This document shows, piece after piece, positions 9,001 to 16,139 of a DNA stretch of 64,000 nt. The position numbers and the translations under genes were made by a program. Location of the stretch: contig DKVI01000087.1 of the NCBI GenBank assembly GCA_002491115.1, positions 65,590-129,589 on the forward strand, in the 5' to 3' direction. Origin of the DNA: Lachnospiraceae bacterium UBA7182. GTDB taxonomy: Bacteria > Bacillota > Clostridia > Lachnospirales > Lachnospiraceae. The notes beneath the pieces are model-generated. The model had not been told where the DNA came from and made no database searches. It worked only from the letters and a program-made list of their open reading frames with translations. The first letter of the stretch is position 1; each line of letters begins with the position of its first letter.

Positions 9001-10701
9001 GATATAAAATCCGGGGAAACCATCAAAGAACCGACGCCGCCCACGGCCGAGGGCTATACCTTCATCGGCTGGTACAAAGAACAGGCCTGCACGAACCTCT
9101 GGAATTTTACCGCCGATAAGATCAGTCAGGACACGACGCTCTATGCCGGATGGAAAACGGAGGAAAAGACCATATTCAAGGTGACCTTCGATGTGAACGG
9201 CCATGGGAGCGCACTGCCAGAGTACGATTCCTATACGGATATCAAGGCCGGGGAGACCATCAAAGAACCGACGGCACCTGCGGCCGAGGGCTATACCTTT
9301 ACCGGCTGGTACAAAGAGTCCGCCTGCACGAACCTCTGGAATTTCAAGGCGGATACAATAAGCCAGGATACGACACTCTATGCCGGATGGAAACAGGCAG
9401 AAGAAGGCGGAAAAGATCCGGAAGATTTAGGCGACGTACTGCCGGAGGATGTACCCGGGAACGGCGTTATCCCGGACGGAATCTGGGTCGCGCTGGCCCG
9501 CAACGTCTCTTATACCGGCAAAGCCGTCTGCCCTGAAGTACGTGTATACCAGAACCGCGAGCGGCTGGAGAAGAGGCTGGACTATACGGTCAAATATAAA
9601 AACAACAAAAAGGCGGATAACAAGAATACACCCGGCAATAAAAAGCCGACGGCGATCGTCACGCTGAAAAAACACTTTCCACAGTCCAAGCCCCTGGAGG
9701 AATCTTTCCATATAACACCTGTCGACTTAAATGAAGTCACAATCGACGATATTACGGTGGTTCAGAGCAGCCGGGCGCAGAAAAAAGTACCCGTGCTGAT
9801 CTGGAAAGGGAAAAAACTGGCAAAAAATAAAGATTTTAAGGTCGATTACCCCGACAGGTCCGCCGGTGCTTATAAGAATAAGGGGACTTATCCGGTCGTC
9901 CTTACGGGCGGGAACAGCGGAAACTTTACCGGTACCCGGACCGTATATATGACCGTCACGGACCAGAATCTGATCACGAAAGCGTCGGTGAATAAGATCC
10001 GGCCGCAGGAATATACCGGCAGTCCGCGCGAGCCAAAGCTTGAGATCACTTATAAGAAGGAGCCTCTTACCAAAGGAATCGACTATGACGTGACCTGGAA
10101 AGATAATGTGGAGATCGGAACCGCAACGGCGTATGTGACCGGGAAAGGCGTTTATGCCGGGGTAAAGAAGGTGACTTTTAAGATCACAGGCATTTCCTTA
10201 AAGGGAGCGAAAGTGGAAGGCGTCGCACAGAAGACCTATAACGGCGCGCTGCAGGTGCAGAAGCTTACCGTTACGGTCCGCGGAGGGAAGCGCCTGACGG
10301 AAGGGATGGATTATAAGGTTTCCTATTCCGATCATCGTAACGCAGGCAAGGCTACGGTGACGATTACCGGCATCCGCGGCTGCACGGGCATCGTCAAAAA
10401 GACCTTTAAGATCGCGCCCTACGATCTGAAACAGGAACAGGACGCGACCGTACATATCACAGGGCTGGAAGCGGATAAAGTCTACACCGCCGTGTATGCC
10501 TCCCGGGAAAAGTGCAGGCCCGATCTTCATCTGACCTTTAACGGAAGGCGTATGGTGGAAGGCAGGGATTACACTGTCAGCACAAAAAACGACCGGGATG
10601 TGACTACGAAGGAGACGAGGCGGAAACCGCAGATGACGATCAAAGGAAAAGGAAATTTTAAAGGAAAAGTAACCAGAGAATTTGTGATCAAAGAATATTG
10701 A
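6073..10701 (+). CDS. Secreted BspA-like/DUF285 leucine-rich repeat protein with InlB-type and Ig-like repeats
   Basis: A 1542-residue exported protein. I start it at 6073 because MKMKKWAAALLCGLLLMTDP, ending at an AYA cleavage site, is a good signal peptide; the frame is open further upstream. An acidic Glu/Asp-rich stretch follows. Then come two similar modules, each opening with ITWSIDG..LTV.GTG and holding many ~24-residue repeats with the pattern DTxxVTDMSxMFxxC, the DUF285/BspA type. Two InlB B-like repeats follow (KVTFD.NGHG ... TLYAGW), then about five ~75-residue Ig-like repeats of the type YTG...LTKGIDYDVTW....KKVTFKI. No LPXTG motif or C-terminal membrane segment is visible, so it is either released or held non-covalently. 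Likely role: adhesion or matrix interaction. Confidence 0.88.
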   Translation: MKMKKWAAALLCGLLLMTDPGVAYAMPDSQAAEEPAATAEEGGYDGSDVPAEDADAVREEPEDTEDEKTESSEPDEPADAAGESTDFDAVSVKEQSPDDTEALLNEKAAVGGTVEIGGKITWSIDGDGKLTVEGTGEFSSDTGTERAPWYSNREQIKTAVVNVQDIKDTSYMFFDCEKMTDVTLSGLDTSQVTNMSSMFENCDLLTSLDLSNFDTGNVTDMSWMFDYCMGLTDIQGLSGFNTSRVTDMSFMFRGCINMSSLDVSEFDTGNVTDMNNMFSVCRKLENLSLLKWDTSKVTKLDDIFALCNSLDSLQMHTWNTSNVTSVNSMFYDCNKIEYLNLSSLDLEKVTDASSVADMFTGCSSLNRVYIPIHNSQNISLPGDAWYQPDGTVITVLPQNKDTSFLIEKGRVPGRNETDGGITWSIDGNGRLTVTGTGDLTGAERDYVNGKGVEAIPWNDYREQILSAEIDVKGMTDASYLFGGCENMASIKMDGFETANITSMKGMFVGCSSLTSLDLSKFNTEKVTSMYSMFDGCSSLTSLDLSCFNTEKVTDMAGMFAGCYSLAELKLGSFKTGEVTDMFMMFVDCKSLTDLDLHHFHTGKVTNMGFMFNGCNKLETLNVTGFDTGNVENMSRMFQSCHQLSELDLSSFDTHSVNNKKGIYNETYGMDCMFEGCRSLKKLDLNRFDTSGVTDMSSMFDGCSSLTELNVTHFNTGNVTNMSGMFSGCSSLKELNVVGFDTGNVDGFLSMFAGCSNLEALDVSNFDFKENTLINNMFQNCSSLKELDLGECDFSGILAANDMFTGCNSLSRIRTPLHVSISIPLPVASDTDAWYNEKGEKLTELPQKLTYSITIEKNRHPEVKYPYLIAQKTKRNYTCGDTLNTDDISVYCYREMGVPKPVAESEYQIDASDVDLSVPGDQELRITYDNGTADTGDDMTAVIILKVSPKPGEAQVYKVTFDMNGHGTALSEYASYTDIKSGETIKEPTPPTAEGYTFIGWYKEQACTNLWNFTADKISQDTTLYAGWKTEEKTIFKVTFDVNGHGSALPEYDSYTDIKAGETIKEPTAPAAEGYTFTGWYKESACTNLWNFKADTISQDTTLYAGWKQAEEGGKDPEDLGDVLPEDVPGNGVIPDGIWVALARNVSYTGKAVCPEVRVYQNRERLEKRLDYTVKYKNNKKADNKNTPGNKKPTAIVTLKKHFPQSKPLEESFHITPVDLNEVTIDDITVVQSSRAQKKVPVLIWKGKKLAKNKDFKVDYPDRSAGAYKNKGTYPVVLTGGNSGNFTGTRTVYMTVTDQNLITKASVNKIRPQEYTGSPREPKLEITYKKEPLTKGIDYDVTWKDNVEIGTATAYVTGKGVYAGVKKVTFKITGISLKGAKVEGVAQKTYNGALQVQKLTVTVRGGKRLTEGMDYKVSYSDHRNAGKATVTITGIRGCTGIVKKTFKIAPYDLKQEQDATVHITGLEADKVYTAVYASREKCRPDLHLTFNGRRMVEGRDYTVSTKNDRDVTTKETRRKPQMTIKGKGNFKGKVTREFVIKEY

Positions 10702-10705
10702 TACA

Positions 10706-10743
10706 AAAAGCCCCGGAGGTACAGCCGTATCTTCGGGGCTTTA
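10706..10743 (+). terminator. Rho-independent terminator after the BspA-like gene
   Basis: Arms 10707-10721 and 10728-10742 form a GC-rich stem with two G-T pairs, and the right arm ends in a T run. Confidence 0.8.
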
Positions 10744-10775
10744 AATTCCGATGAATATTCCATGATAATATTTTT

Positions 10776-10804
10776 TTGACTTTAAGGGTCGGGAATGCTA
10801 AAAT
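10776..10804 (+). promoter_or_regulatory. Sigma-A promoter for the GntR regulator
   Basis: TTGACT at 10776-10781, a 17-bp spacer and TAAAAT at 10799-10804. The A/T-rich stretch ACAATATATACAAA just downstream resembles ACAAATATATATAAA near 11740, before the operon's GH1 gene, and is a possible shared operator. Confidence 0.65.
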
Positions 10805-10856
10805 GATATAACAATATATACAAAATCAATAACAAGTGAAAGGCAAGACAGAAACT

Positions 10857-11576
10857 ATGTTTAAATATGAAAGTATAGCAGAGAGTATCCAGAATAAGAT
10901 CCAGTCAGGGGAATACAAAGCGGACGATAAACTGCCCCAGGAGATGGAACTTTGCAAACAGTATAACGCTTCCAGGATCACCATCCGGGAGGCGCTGGAT
11001 CTTCTGGTGTACAGAGGGCTGATCACAAGGCGGCGGGGCGCAGGCACCTATGTGAAAGCCATCGTGGGGGAGCGACTTAATCCGGATGAATTTGCCAGGT
11101 CTCAGCAGTTCGGGGGATTTACCAGCGATATGAAGGGCAGAAAAGTAGAGTCGGAAATTCATGATTTTACGCTTCTGTGCGCGCCCGAGTCTGTAGCGGA
11201 AAAACTGAAGGTGCCTAAGACGGCATTTGTCTGCTATATATGCCGCACCCGTCTGGTGGACGGGGAACCTTATGTGGTGGAATATACGTATATGCCTACG
11301 GATTTTATTACCGGGATCACGGAAGAAGTGGTAAAAGGCTCTATCTATGCGTATATCGAACATCAATTGAAGCTGAAGATTAAAAGCGCCCACAGAACCA
11401 GCAGAGCGGACATGCCTACGGAACAGGAAAGGGAGTGGCTGTCAATCGGGGATGCGGCTTTGCCGATCCTTGAGGTGGAGCAGACGGCGTATCTGGATGA
11501 CGGCAGGATATTTGAGTATTCCAAATCCCGTCACAGGGGGGACTGCTTCGCACTGCATACAGTCAGTGTGCGCTGA
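10857..11576 (+). CDS. gmuR: GntR-family (HutC/UTRA) transcriptional regulator of the gmu-like operon
   Basis: A 239-residue regulator with an N-terminal winged helix (ESIAESIQNKIQSGEYKADD, then SRITIREALDLLVYRGLITR) and a C-terminal UTRA ligand-binding domain. The ATG at 10857 is preferred; a GTG at 10836 is in frame but has no ribosome binding site. UTRA domains of this class bind sugar phosphates. It lies immediately upstream of the GH1/PTS genes and is separated from them by a terminator and their own promoter. GmuR of Bacillus subtilis is the same type of regulator in the same gene company, so repression relieved by a phosphorylated disaccharide is inferred. Confidence 0.83.
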   Translation: MFKYESIAESIQNKIQSGEYKADDKLPQEMELCKQYNASRITIREALDLLVYRGLITRRRGAGTYVKAIVGERLNPDEFARSQQFGGFTSDMKGRKVESEIHDFTLLCAPESVAEKLKVPKTAFVCYICRTRLVDGEPYVVEYTYMPTDFITGITEEVVKGSIYAYIEHQLKLKIKSAHRTSRADMPTEQEREWLSIGDAALPILEVEQTAYLDDGRIFEYSKSRHRGDCFALHTVSVR

Positions 11577-11603
11577 AAGTATATGAAAAATAAAGGAAAC
11601 CGG

Positions 11604-11653
11604 GGACTATACCCTGACAGATTGTATATTTGTCAGGGTATAGTCCTTTTTCT
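11604..11653 (+). terminator. Rho-independent terminator after the GntR gene
   Basis: A perfect 16-bp stem (11604-11619 with 11631-11646) followed by TTTTTCTTTT. Confidence 0.9.
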
Positions 11654-11698
11654 TTTGGTGAGAATGACATATTTTTATGAAAAAAACATAAAAAAGTA

Positions 11699-11726
11699 TT
11701 GACAAATTTAAAAGTTATATTATAAT
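11699..11726 (+). promoter_or_regulatory. Sigma-A promoter of the gmu-like operon
   Basis: TTGACA at 11699-11704, a 16-bp spacer and TATAAT at 11721-11726. The A/T-rich segment between this promoter and the GH1 gene (11738-11765) is a candidate site for the upstream GntR protein. Confidence 0.75.
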
Positions 11727-11783
11727 AAAAATAAGTTATGACAAATATATATAAAGATATAACAATATGGACGGAGGGAGAAT

Positions 11784-13178
11784 ATGAAATTAAAGTTACC
11801 AAAACACTTTTTTATGGGCGCATCCATGTCGGGACCGCAGACGGAGGGCGCGTACAGGACAGGCGGAAGGCTGGAAAGCATCTGGGATACATGGTCGGAT
11901 CTTGCGATCTCGGATTTCTATAATAAAGTCGGAAGCTATGTGGGCAATAACTTTTACGAAAAATACGAAGAAGATATCCGGCTGTTAAAAAGCCTCGGTC
12001 TGGACTCTTTCAGGACTTCGATCCAGTGGAGCAGGCTTTTGGATCGGAACGGAAAGCTGAACCAGGAAGGAGCCGACTTTTACCATCGGGTCTGCGCCTG
12101 CGCGAAGGAGAATCAGATTGAGCTGTTCATGAACCTTTATCATTTCGATATGCCGACGTATCTTTTTGAAAGAGGCGGCTGGGAGAGCAGGGAGGTGGTG
12201 GAAGCCTACGCGGATTATGCAAGGACTGCTTTCAGAGAATTCGGAAAAGAGATCAAATACTGGTTCACTTTTAACGAGCCTATCGTAGAGCCGGATCAGA
12301 GATACAGGGACGGCCTGTGGTATCCTTTTATCAAAGACGCAAAAAGAGGCATGGAAGTGCAGTATCATCTGTCTCTGGCCCACAGCCTGGCCGTGCGGGA
12401 GTTCAGGCTGGCGAAAGAGGAAGGATATCTTCTGCCGGATGCGAGGATCGGCTTAATCAACTGTTTCGCGCCGCCTTACACGAAGGAAGACCCGAGCCCG
12501 GAAGACCTGGAGGCGCTTCGGATGGAAGACGGACTTAAGAATCGCTGGTGGCTGGATCTGGTGACAAAAGGGACACTGCCGGAGGATGTGCTGGATACTC
12601 TGAAAGCATGCGGCCTTGCGCCTCAGATCCGTCCCGGAGACAAAGAGATCTTACAGTGCGGTATTGTGGACTGGCTGGGATTTAATTATTATCATCCTTC
12701 CAGAATCCAGGCGCCCAAAGAAAAGACCGATGAGAAAGGATATCCGAAGTTTTCGGATCCCTATGTATGGCCGGAGGCAAAGATGAACATCTATCGCGGC
12801 TGGGAGATCTATCCGAAGGGAATCTATGATTTCGGCATGAAGATGAAAGAGGAATACCCGGAACTGAAATTCTTTATCTCGGAAAACGGCATGGGCGTGG
12901 AGCATGAGGAACGATTCCGGGATGCTTCGGGGGAGATTCAGGACGATTACCGGATTGAATTTGTGCAGGAACATCTGGAATGGGTGTTGAAGGCAATCCA
13001 GGATGGTGCGCAGTGCATGGGCTACCATTACTGGGGACTGATAGATAACTGGTCCTGGAACAATGCTTTTAAAAACCGCTATGGCATGATTGAGGTGGAT
13101 CTGATGGGAGATTATCAGAGAAAATGCAAGAAATCTGCAAAGTGGCTGCAGGAGGTGATCCGGTCGAGGGAAAAATAA
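11784..13178 (+). CDS. gmuD: 6-phospho-beta-glucosidase, glycoside hydrolase family 1
   Basis: A 464-residue GH1 enzyme. The acid/base Glu165 is in TFNEP and the nucleophile Glu367 is in FISENGMG; WSWNNAFKNRYGMIEVD is the usual aglycone/phosphate-side segment. It starts at the ATG behind GGAGGGAG. Followed directly by an EIIC/EIIB/EIIA set of the lactose/cellobiose family, it should cleave a 6-phosphorylated beta-disaccharide in the cytoplasm. In B. subtilis the equivalent gene, gmuD, acts on glucomannan-derived oligosaccharides. Cellobiose- or mannobiose-like substrates cannot be told apart from sequence alone, and 6-phospho-beta-galactosidase activity is a less likely alternative. Confidence 0.88.
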   Translation: MKLKLPKHFFMGASMSGPQTEGAYRTGGRLESIWDTWSDLAISDFYNKVGSYVGNNFYEKYEEDIRLLKSLGLDSFRTSIQWSRLLDRNGKLNQEGADFYHRVCACAKENQIELFMNLYHFDMPTYLFERGGWESREVVEAYADYARTAFREFGKEIKYWFTFNEPIVEPDQRYRDGLWYPFIKDAKRGMEVQYHLSLAHSLAVREFRLAKEEGYLLPDARIGLINCFAPPYTKEDPSPEDLEALRMEDGLKNRWWLDLVTKGTLPEDVLDTLKACGLAPQIRPGDKEILQCGIVDWLGFNYYHPSRIQAPKEKTDEKGYPKFSDPYVWPEAKMNIYRGWEIYPKGIYDFGMKMKEEYPELKFFISENGMGVEHEERFRDASGEIQDDYRIEFVQEHLEWVLKAIQDGAQCMGYHYWGLIDNWSWNNAFKNRYGMIEVDLMGDYQRKCKKSAKWLQEVIRSREK

Positions 13179-13242
13179 ATCAGACAGGTATCTGTAAATC
13201 CTACAAGCAGTTAAAAGAATGAAATAAGGAGGAAAAGTAGAT

Positions 13243-14541
13243 ATGGGTAATTCAAAGTTTGTAGACAAATTTACCATGTTTGCATCAAGGCTTGGCAACG
13301 AAGTTCATCTAAGGTCCTTAAGGGACGCGTTTGCAACGATCATGCCTCTCTACATCCTGGCAGGTCTTGCGGTGCTTATTAACAACACGGTATTCCAGTG
13401 GATTTTGTCGGGGGACACACTGACAGGCGCCCAGTACTGGGGGACGCTGATTGTCAACGGCACGCTGAATATCAGTTCCCTTCTGATCGCGCCGGTGATC
13501 GGTTATATGCTGTCCCAGAATAAAGGATATGAAAATCCCCTTGCGGCGGCGGTCATTTCCCTGGCGACACTGGTAGTCATGATGCCCAACACGGTCAGCG
13601 TTACACCGGTGGGCGCGGAAGAAGGCGTGATGGTGCAGGGCGTGCTGACTTTCAGTAATGTCGGAACGGGCGCCATGTTCGCAGGCGTTATTATCGGCCT
13701 TGTGGCGACGGAACTGTTTATCTGGATCACCGGTATTAAAAAGCTTCAGATCAACCTGGGGGACAGCATTCCCCCGGCGGTGGGTAAATCTTTCAACGTG
13801 CTGATTCCGTTTATCCTGATCATGTCTTTCTTCGCACTGGTCAGCGCAGTCCTGAACAACGTATTCCATACAGACCTGGTGCAGATCATTACAATGCTGA
13901 TCCAGGAACCGCTGCGCACGGCGACTACCGGACTGGCAGGCTGCATTTTCCTTTACAGCCTGGGTAACTTTCTCTGGCTTCTGGGAATTCACCAGTCGGT
14001 TATTTACAGTTCCATACTGGAGCCGCTTCTGATCGTAAATATGACTTTAAACATGGCGGCTTATGCGGCGGGAGAAGCGATTCCCAATATTATCAATGTG
14101 GCATTTGTGCCGGCATTCGGTCTGCTGGGCGGTTCCGGTTCCACGATCTGCCTTCTGATTGCCACTTTGTTATTCAGCCGGAACGCAGCTACCAAAAGCG
14201 TGTCAACGATGGCGTTTGTGCCGGGGCTTTTCAATATCAATGAGCCGGTTATCTTCGGATATCCGATCGTGTACAATGTCTGCATGGCGATTCCGTTCGT
14301 GCTGACACCGGCTATGGGTATTATCGTTGCATATATTGCAACCTCGCTGAACTTCATGAATAAATGCGTGGTGTACATTCCGTGGACGACTCCGCCTCTT
14401 TTGAGCGGATACCTTGCGACCGCAGGAGACTGGCGCGCCATTATCGTACAGGCGCTGATCCTGGTAATCGGTGTACTGATCTACATACCTTTTGTTAAAA
14501 TGAATGACATTGTTATGGAAAAAACCATGGCGTCAGAATAA
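13243..14541 (+). CDS. gmuC: PTS lactose/cellobiose-family permease EIIC
   Basis: A 432-residue, strongly hydrophobic membrane protein of the CelB type, starting MGNSKFVDKFTMFASRLGNE with a good AAGGAGG site. The NEPVIFGYP segment is the conserved EIIC substrate-site motif of this family. It forms the translocation channel for a beta-linked disaccharide, which is phosphorylated through the adjacent EIIB and EIIA. EIIC, EIIB and EIIA are separate polypeptides here, as in gmu and cel operons. Confidence 0.92.
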   Translation: MGNSKFVDKFTMFASRLGNEVHLRSLRDAFATIMPLYILAGLAVLINNTVFQWILSGDTLTGAQYWGTLIVNGTLNISSLLIAPVIGYMLSQNKGYENPLAAAVISLATLVVMMPNTVSVTPVGAEEGVMVQGVLTFSNVGTGAMFAGVIIGLVATELFIWITGIKKLQINLGDSIPPAVGKSFNVLIPFILIMSFFALVSAVLNNVFHTDLVQIITMLIQEPLRTATTGLAGCIFLYSLGNFLWLLGIHQSVIYSSILEPLLIVNMTLNMAAYAAGEAIPNIINVAFVPAFGLLGGSGSTICLLIATLLFSRNAATKSVSTMAFVPGLFNINEPVIFGYPIVYNVCMAIPFVLTPAMGIIVAYIATSLNFMNKCVVYIPWTTPPLLSGYLATAGDWRAIIVQALILVIGVLIYIPFVKMNDIVMEKTMASE

Positions 14542-14577
14542 AAAAACGTGTACAATCAAAAAAAGGAGAAAAAGACT

Positions 14578-14880
14578 ATGAAAAAAATTCTGTTAGTATG
14601 TAATGCCGGCATGTCCACCAGTATGCTGGTGGCGAAGATGAAAAAGGCCGCTGAGGCAAAAAGCGCGGATGTGAGTATTGAAGCAAAATCCCTGTCGGAA
14701 GCAAAAGCCGAGATTTCCACTGCGGATATCGTACTCCTTGGGCCGCAGATCCGTTATGAACTGGATAATGTAAAGAAAGTGGCAGGAAGCGTTCCGGTAG
14801 AAGCCATCGATATGAGAGACTACGGCATGATGAACGGCGAGAAAGTCCTTTCCCATGCGATGGAGGTGATGGGCGTATGA
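14578..14880 (+). CDS. gmuB: PTS lactose/cellobiose-family EIIB
   Basis: A 100-residue cytoplasmic EIIB. The start at 14578 follows AAAGGAG; a GTG 30 bases upstream is in frame but has no ribosome binding site. The phosphorylated Cys8 lies in LLVCNAGMSTSMLV, the P-loop of this family. Its stop codon overlaps the EIIA start by 4 bp (ATGA), implying translational coupling. It passes phosphate from EIIA to the sugar bound by the EIIC encoded just upstream. Confidence 0.93.
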   Translation: MKKILLVCNAGMSTSMLVAKMKKAAEAKSADVSIEAKSLSEAKAEISTADIVLLGPQIRYELDNVKKVAGSVPVEAIDMRDYGMMNGEKVLSHAMEVMGV

Positions 14881-15188
14881 CAGAGGAAGAATTTGAACTG
14901 ACCTGTATGCAGATGATCACCAACAGCGGCAGCGCGAAATCCAGCTATATCGAAGCGATCCAGAAGGCGAAAAAAGGAGACTTTGACGGGGCCGCACGCC
15001 TGATGGAAGAAGGAGACCAGTTTTTCTCCGAAGCCCACGGCGTACACGGGAACCTGCTGGCAAAGGAAGCGTCAGGCGAAAAAGTAGAGTTTGCCCTGGT
15101 TCTGATGCATGCGGAAGACCAGATGGCCAGCACGGAGATGGCAAAGGTCCTGGCAAGAGAGATGATAGAACTGTATCAAAATAAATAA
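14877..15188 (+). CDS. gmuA: PTS lactose/cellobiose-family EIIA
   Basis: A 103-residue EIIA of the three-helix lactose/cellobiose type. The phospho-accepting His78 is in LVLMHAEDQM, with the metal-binding Asp81 that trimerises this family. It overlaps EIIB by 4 bp. It receives phosphate from HPr; the only HPr gene in this window is the mannitol-operon copy at 58.5 kb, so a general ptsH must lie elsewhere. A terminator directly follows the gene, partly separating it from the two kinase genes. Confidence 0.93.
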   Translation: MTEEEFELTCMQMITNSGSAKSSYIEAIQKAKKGDFDGAARLMEEGDQFFSEAHGVHGNLLAKEASGEKVEFALVLMHAEDQMASTEMAKVLAREMIELYQNK

Positions 15189-15195
15189 ACAAAAG

Positions 15196-15232
15196 AAGGC
15201 TGCCCCAGGCGAATATGGCGGCAGCCTTTTTT
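15196..15232 (+). terminator. Terminator within the gmu-like cluster
   Basis: AAGGCTGCC (15196-15204) pairs with GGCAGCCTT (15220-15228), followed by a T run. It may give partial read-through into the kinase genes. Confidence 0.75.
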
Positions 15233-15263
15233 GAGAGATCATATGGTTAACAGGAGAAGCAAT

Positions 15264-16139
15264 ATGAGATTTGGAGCATTAGAGGCAGGCGGCACAAAAA
15301 TGGTCTGCGCAGTTGGCAATGAGAACGGGGAGATTCTGGACAGAATGACAATCCCTACAGAAACGCCCGCGGTAACCATGCCAAAGCTTCTTGCCTATTT
15401 TCAGGATAAAGAGATCCGTACACTGGGGATCGGATGCTTTGGCCCTGTGGATTTAAACCCGGCATCGGATACCTACGGTTATATCACGACCACCGCCAAA
15501 CTGGCATGGAAACATTATGATATATGCGGATATTTCAGGAAACATTTAAAAGTACCCATCGGATTTGATACGGATGTGAACGGTTCCATGCTGGGGGAGG
15601 CTACCTGGGGCTGTGCGAAAGGGCTGGATACTGCCGTTTACATCACCATAGGGACAGGCGTTGGGATCGGCGTGCTGGCAGGCGGAAAGCTGCTTCATGG
15701 GATGCAGCATCCGGAAGGCGGCCATATTCTGCTTCCCAAGCGAAAAGATGACACTTATGCGGGAAAATGTCCCTATCATGGAACCTGTCTGGAAGGTCTG
15801 GCAGCCGGTCCGGCCATTGAAGAACGGTGGGGGGAAAAAGCGGCCAATCTGGCAGAACGTCCCGAAGTATGGGATCTGGAAGCGTATTATCTGGCGTATG
15901 CCATTACCAACTATATCCTGCTTTTGTCGCCTCAGAAGATTATCCTGGGCGGCGGTGTCATGCATCAGGAGCAGCTGATGCCCCTGGTGAGGCATAAGGT
16001 AAAAGAGATGCTGGGAGGATACATGGAGACGAAAGAACTTGCGGATATGGACAGTTATCTGGTGCTGCCGTCCCTGGATGACAATCAGGGAATTTTAGGG
16101 GCGTTAAAACTTGGCATGGATGCGGGAGGACAGGCATGA
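15264..16139 (+). CDS. gmuE: ROK-family fructokinase (GmuE/ScrK type)
   Basis: A 291-residue kinase. I use the ATG at 15264 behind CAGGAG rather than the frame-open start at 15231. It opens with FGALEAGGTKMVCAVG, the phosphate-binding loop of the fructokinase branch of the ROK family, and has a zinc-binding HILLPK...CPYHGTCLEG segment and the FGPVDLNP loop. The usual reaction is fructose plus ATP to fructose 6-phosphate; some members also act on mannose. Its stop overlaps the start of the isomerase-kinase fusion by 4 bp. In B. subtilis gmuE sits beside gmuF in the same way. Confidence 0.85.
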   Translation: MRFGALEAGGTKMVCAVGNENGEILDRMTIPTETPAVTMPKLLAYFQDKEIRTLGIGCFGPVDLNPASDTYGYITTTAKLAWKHYDICGYFRKHLKVPIGFDTDVNGSMLGEATWGCAKGLDTAVYITIGTGVGIGVLAGGKLLHGMQHPEGGHILLPKRKDDTYAGKCPYHGTCLEGLAAGPAIEERWGEKAANLAERPEVWDLEAYYLAYAITNYILLLSPQKIILGGGVMHQEQLMPLVRHKVKEMLGGYMETKELADMDSYLVLPSLDDNQGILGALKLGMDAGGQA

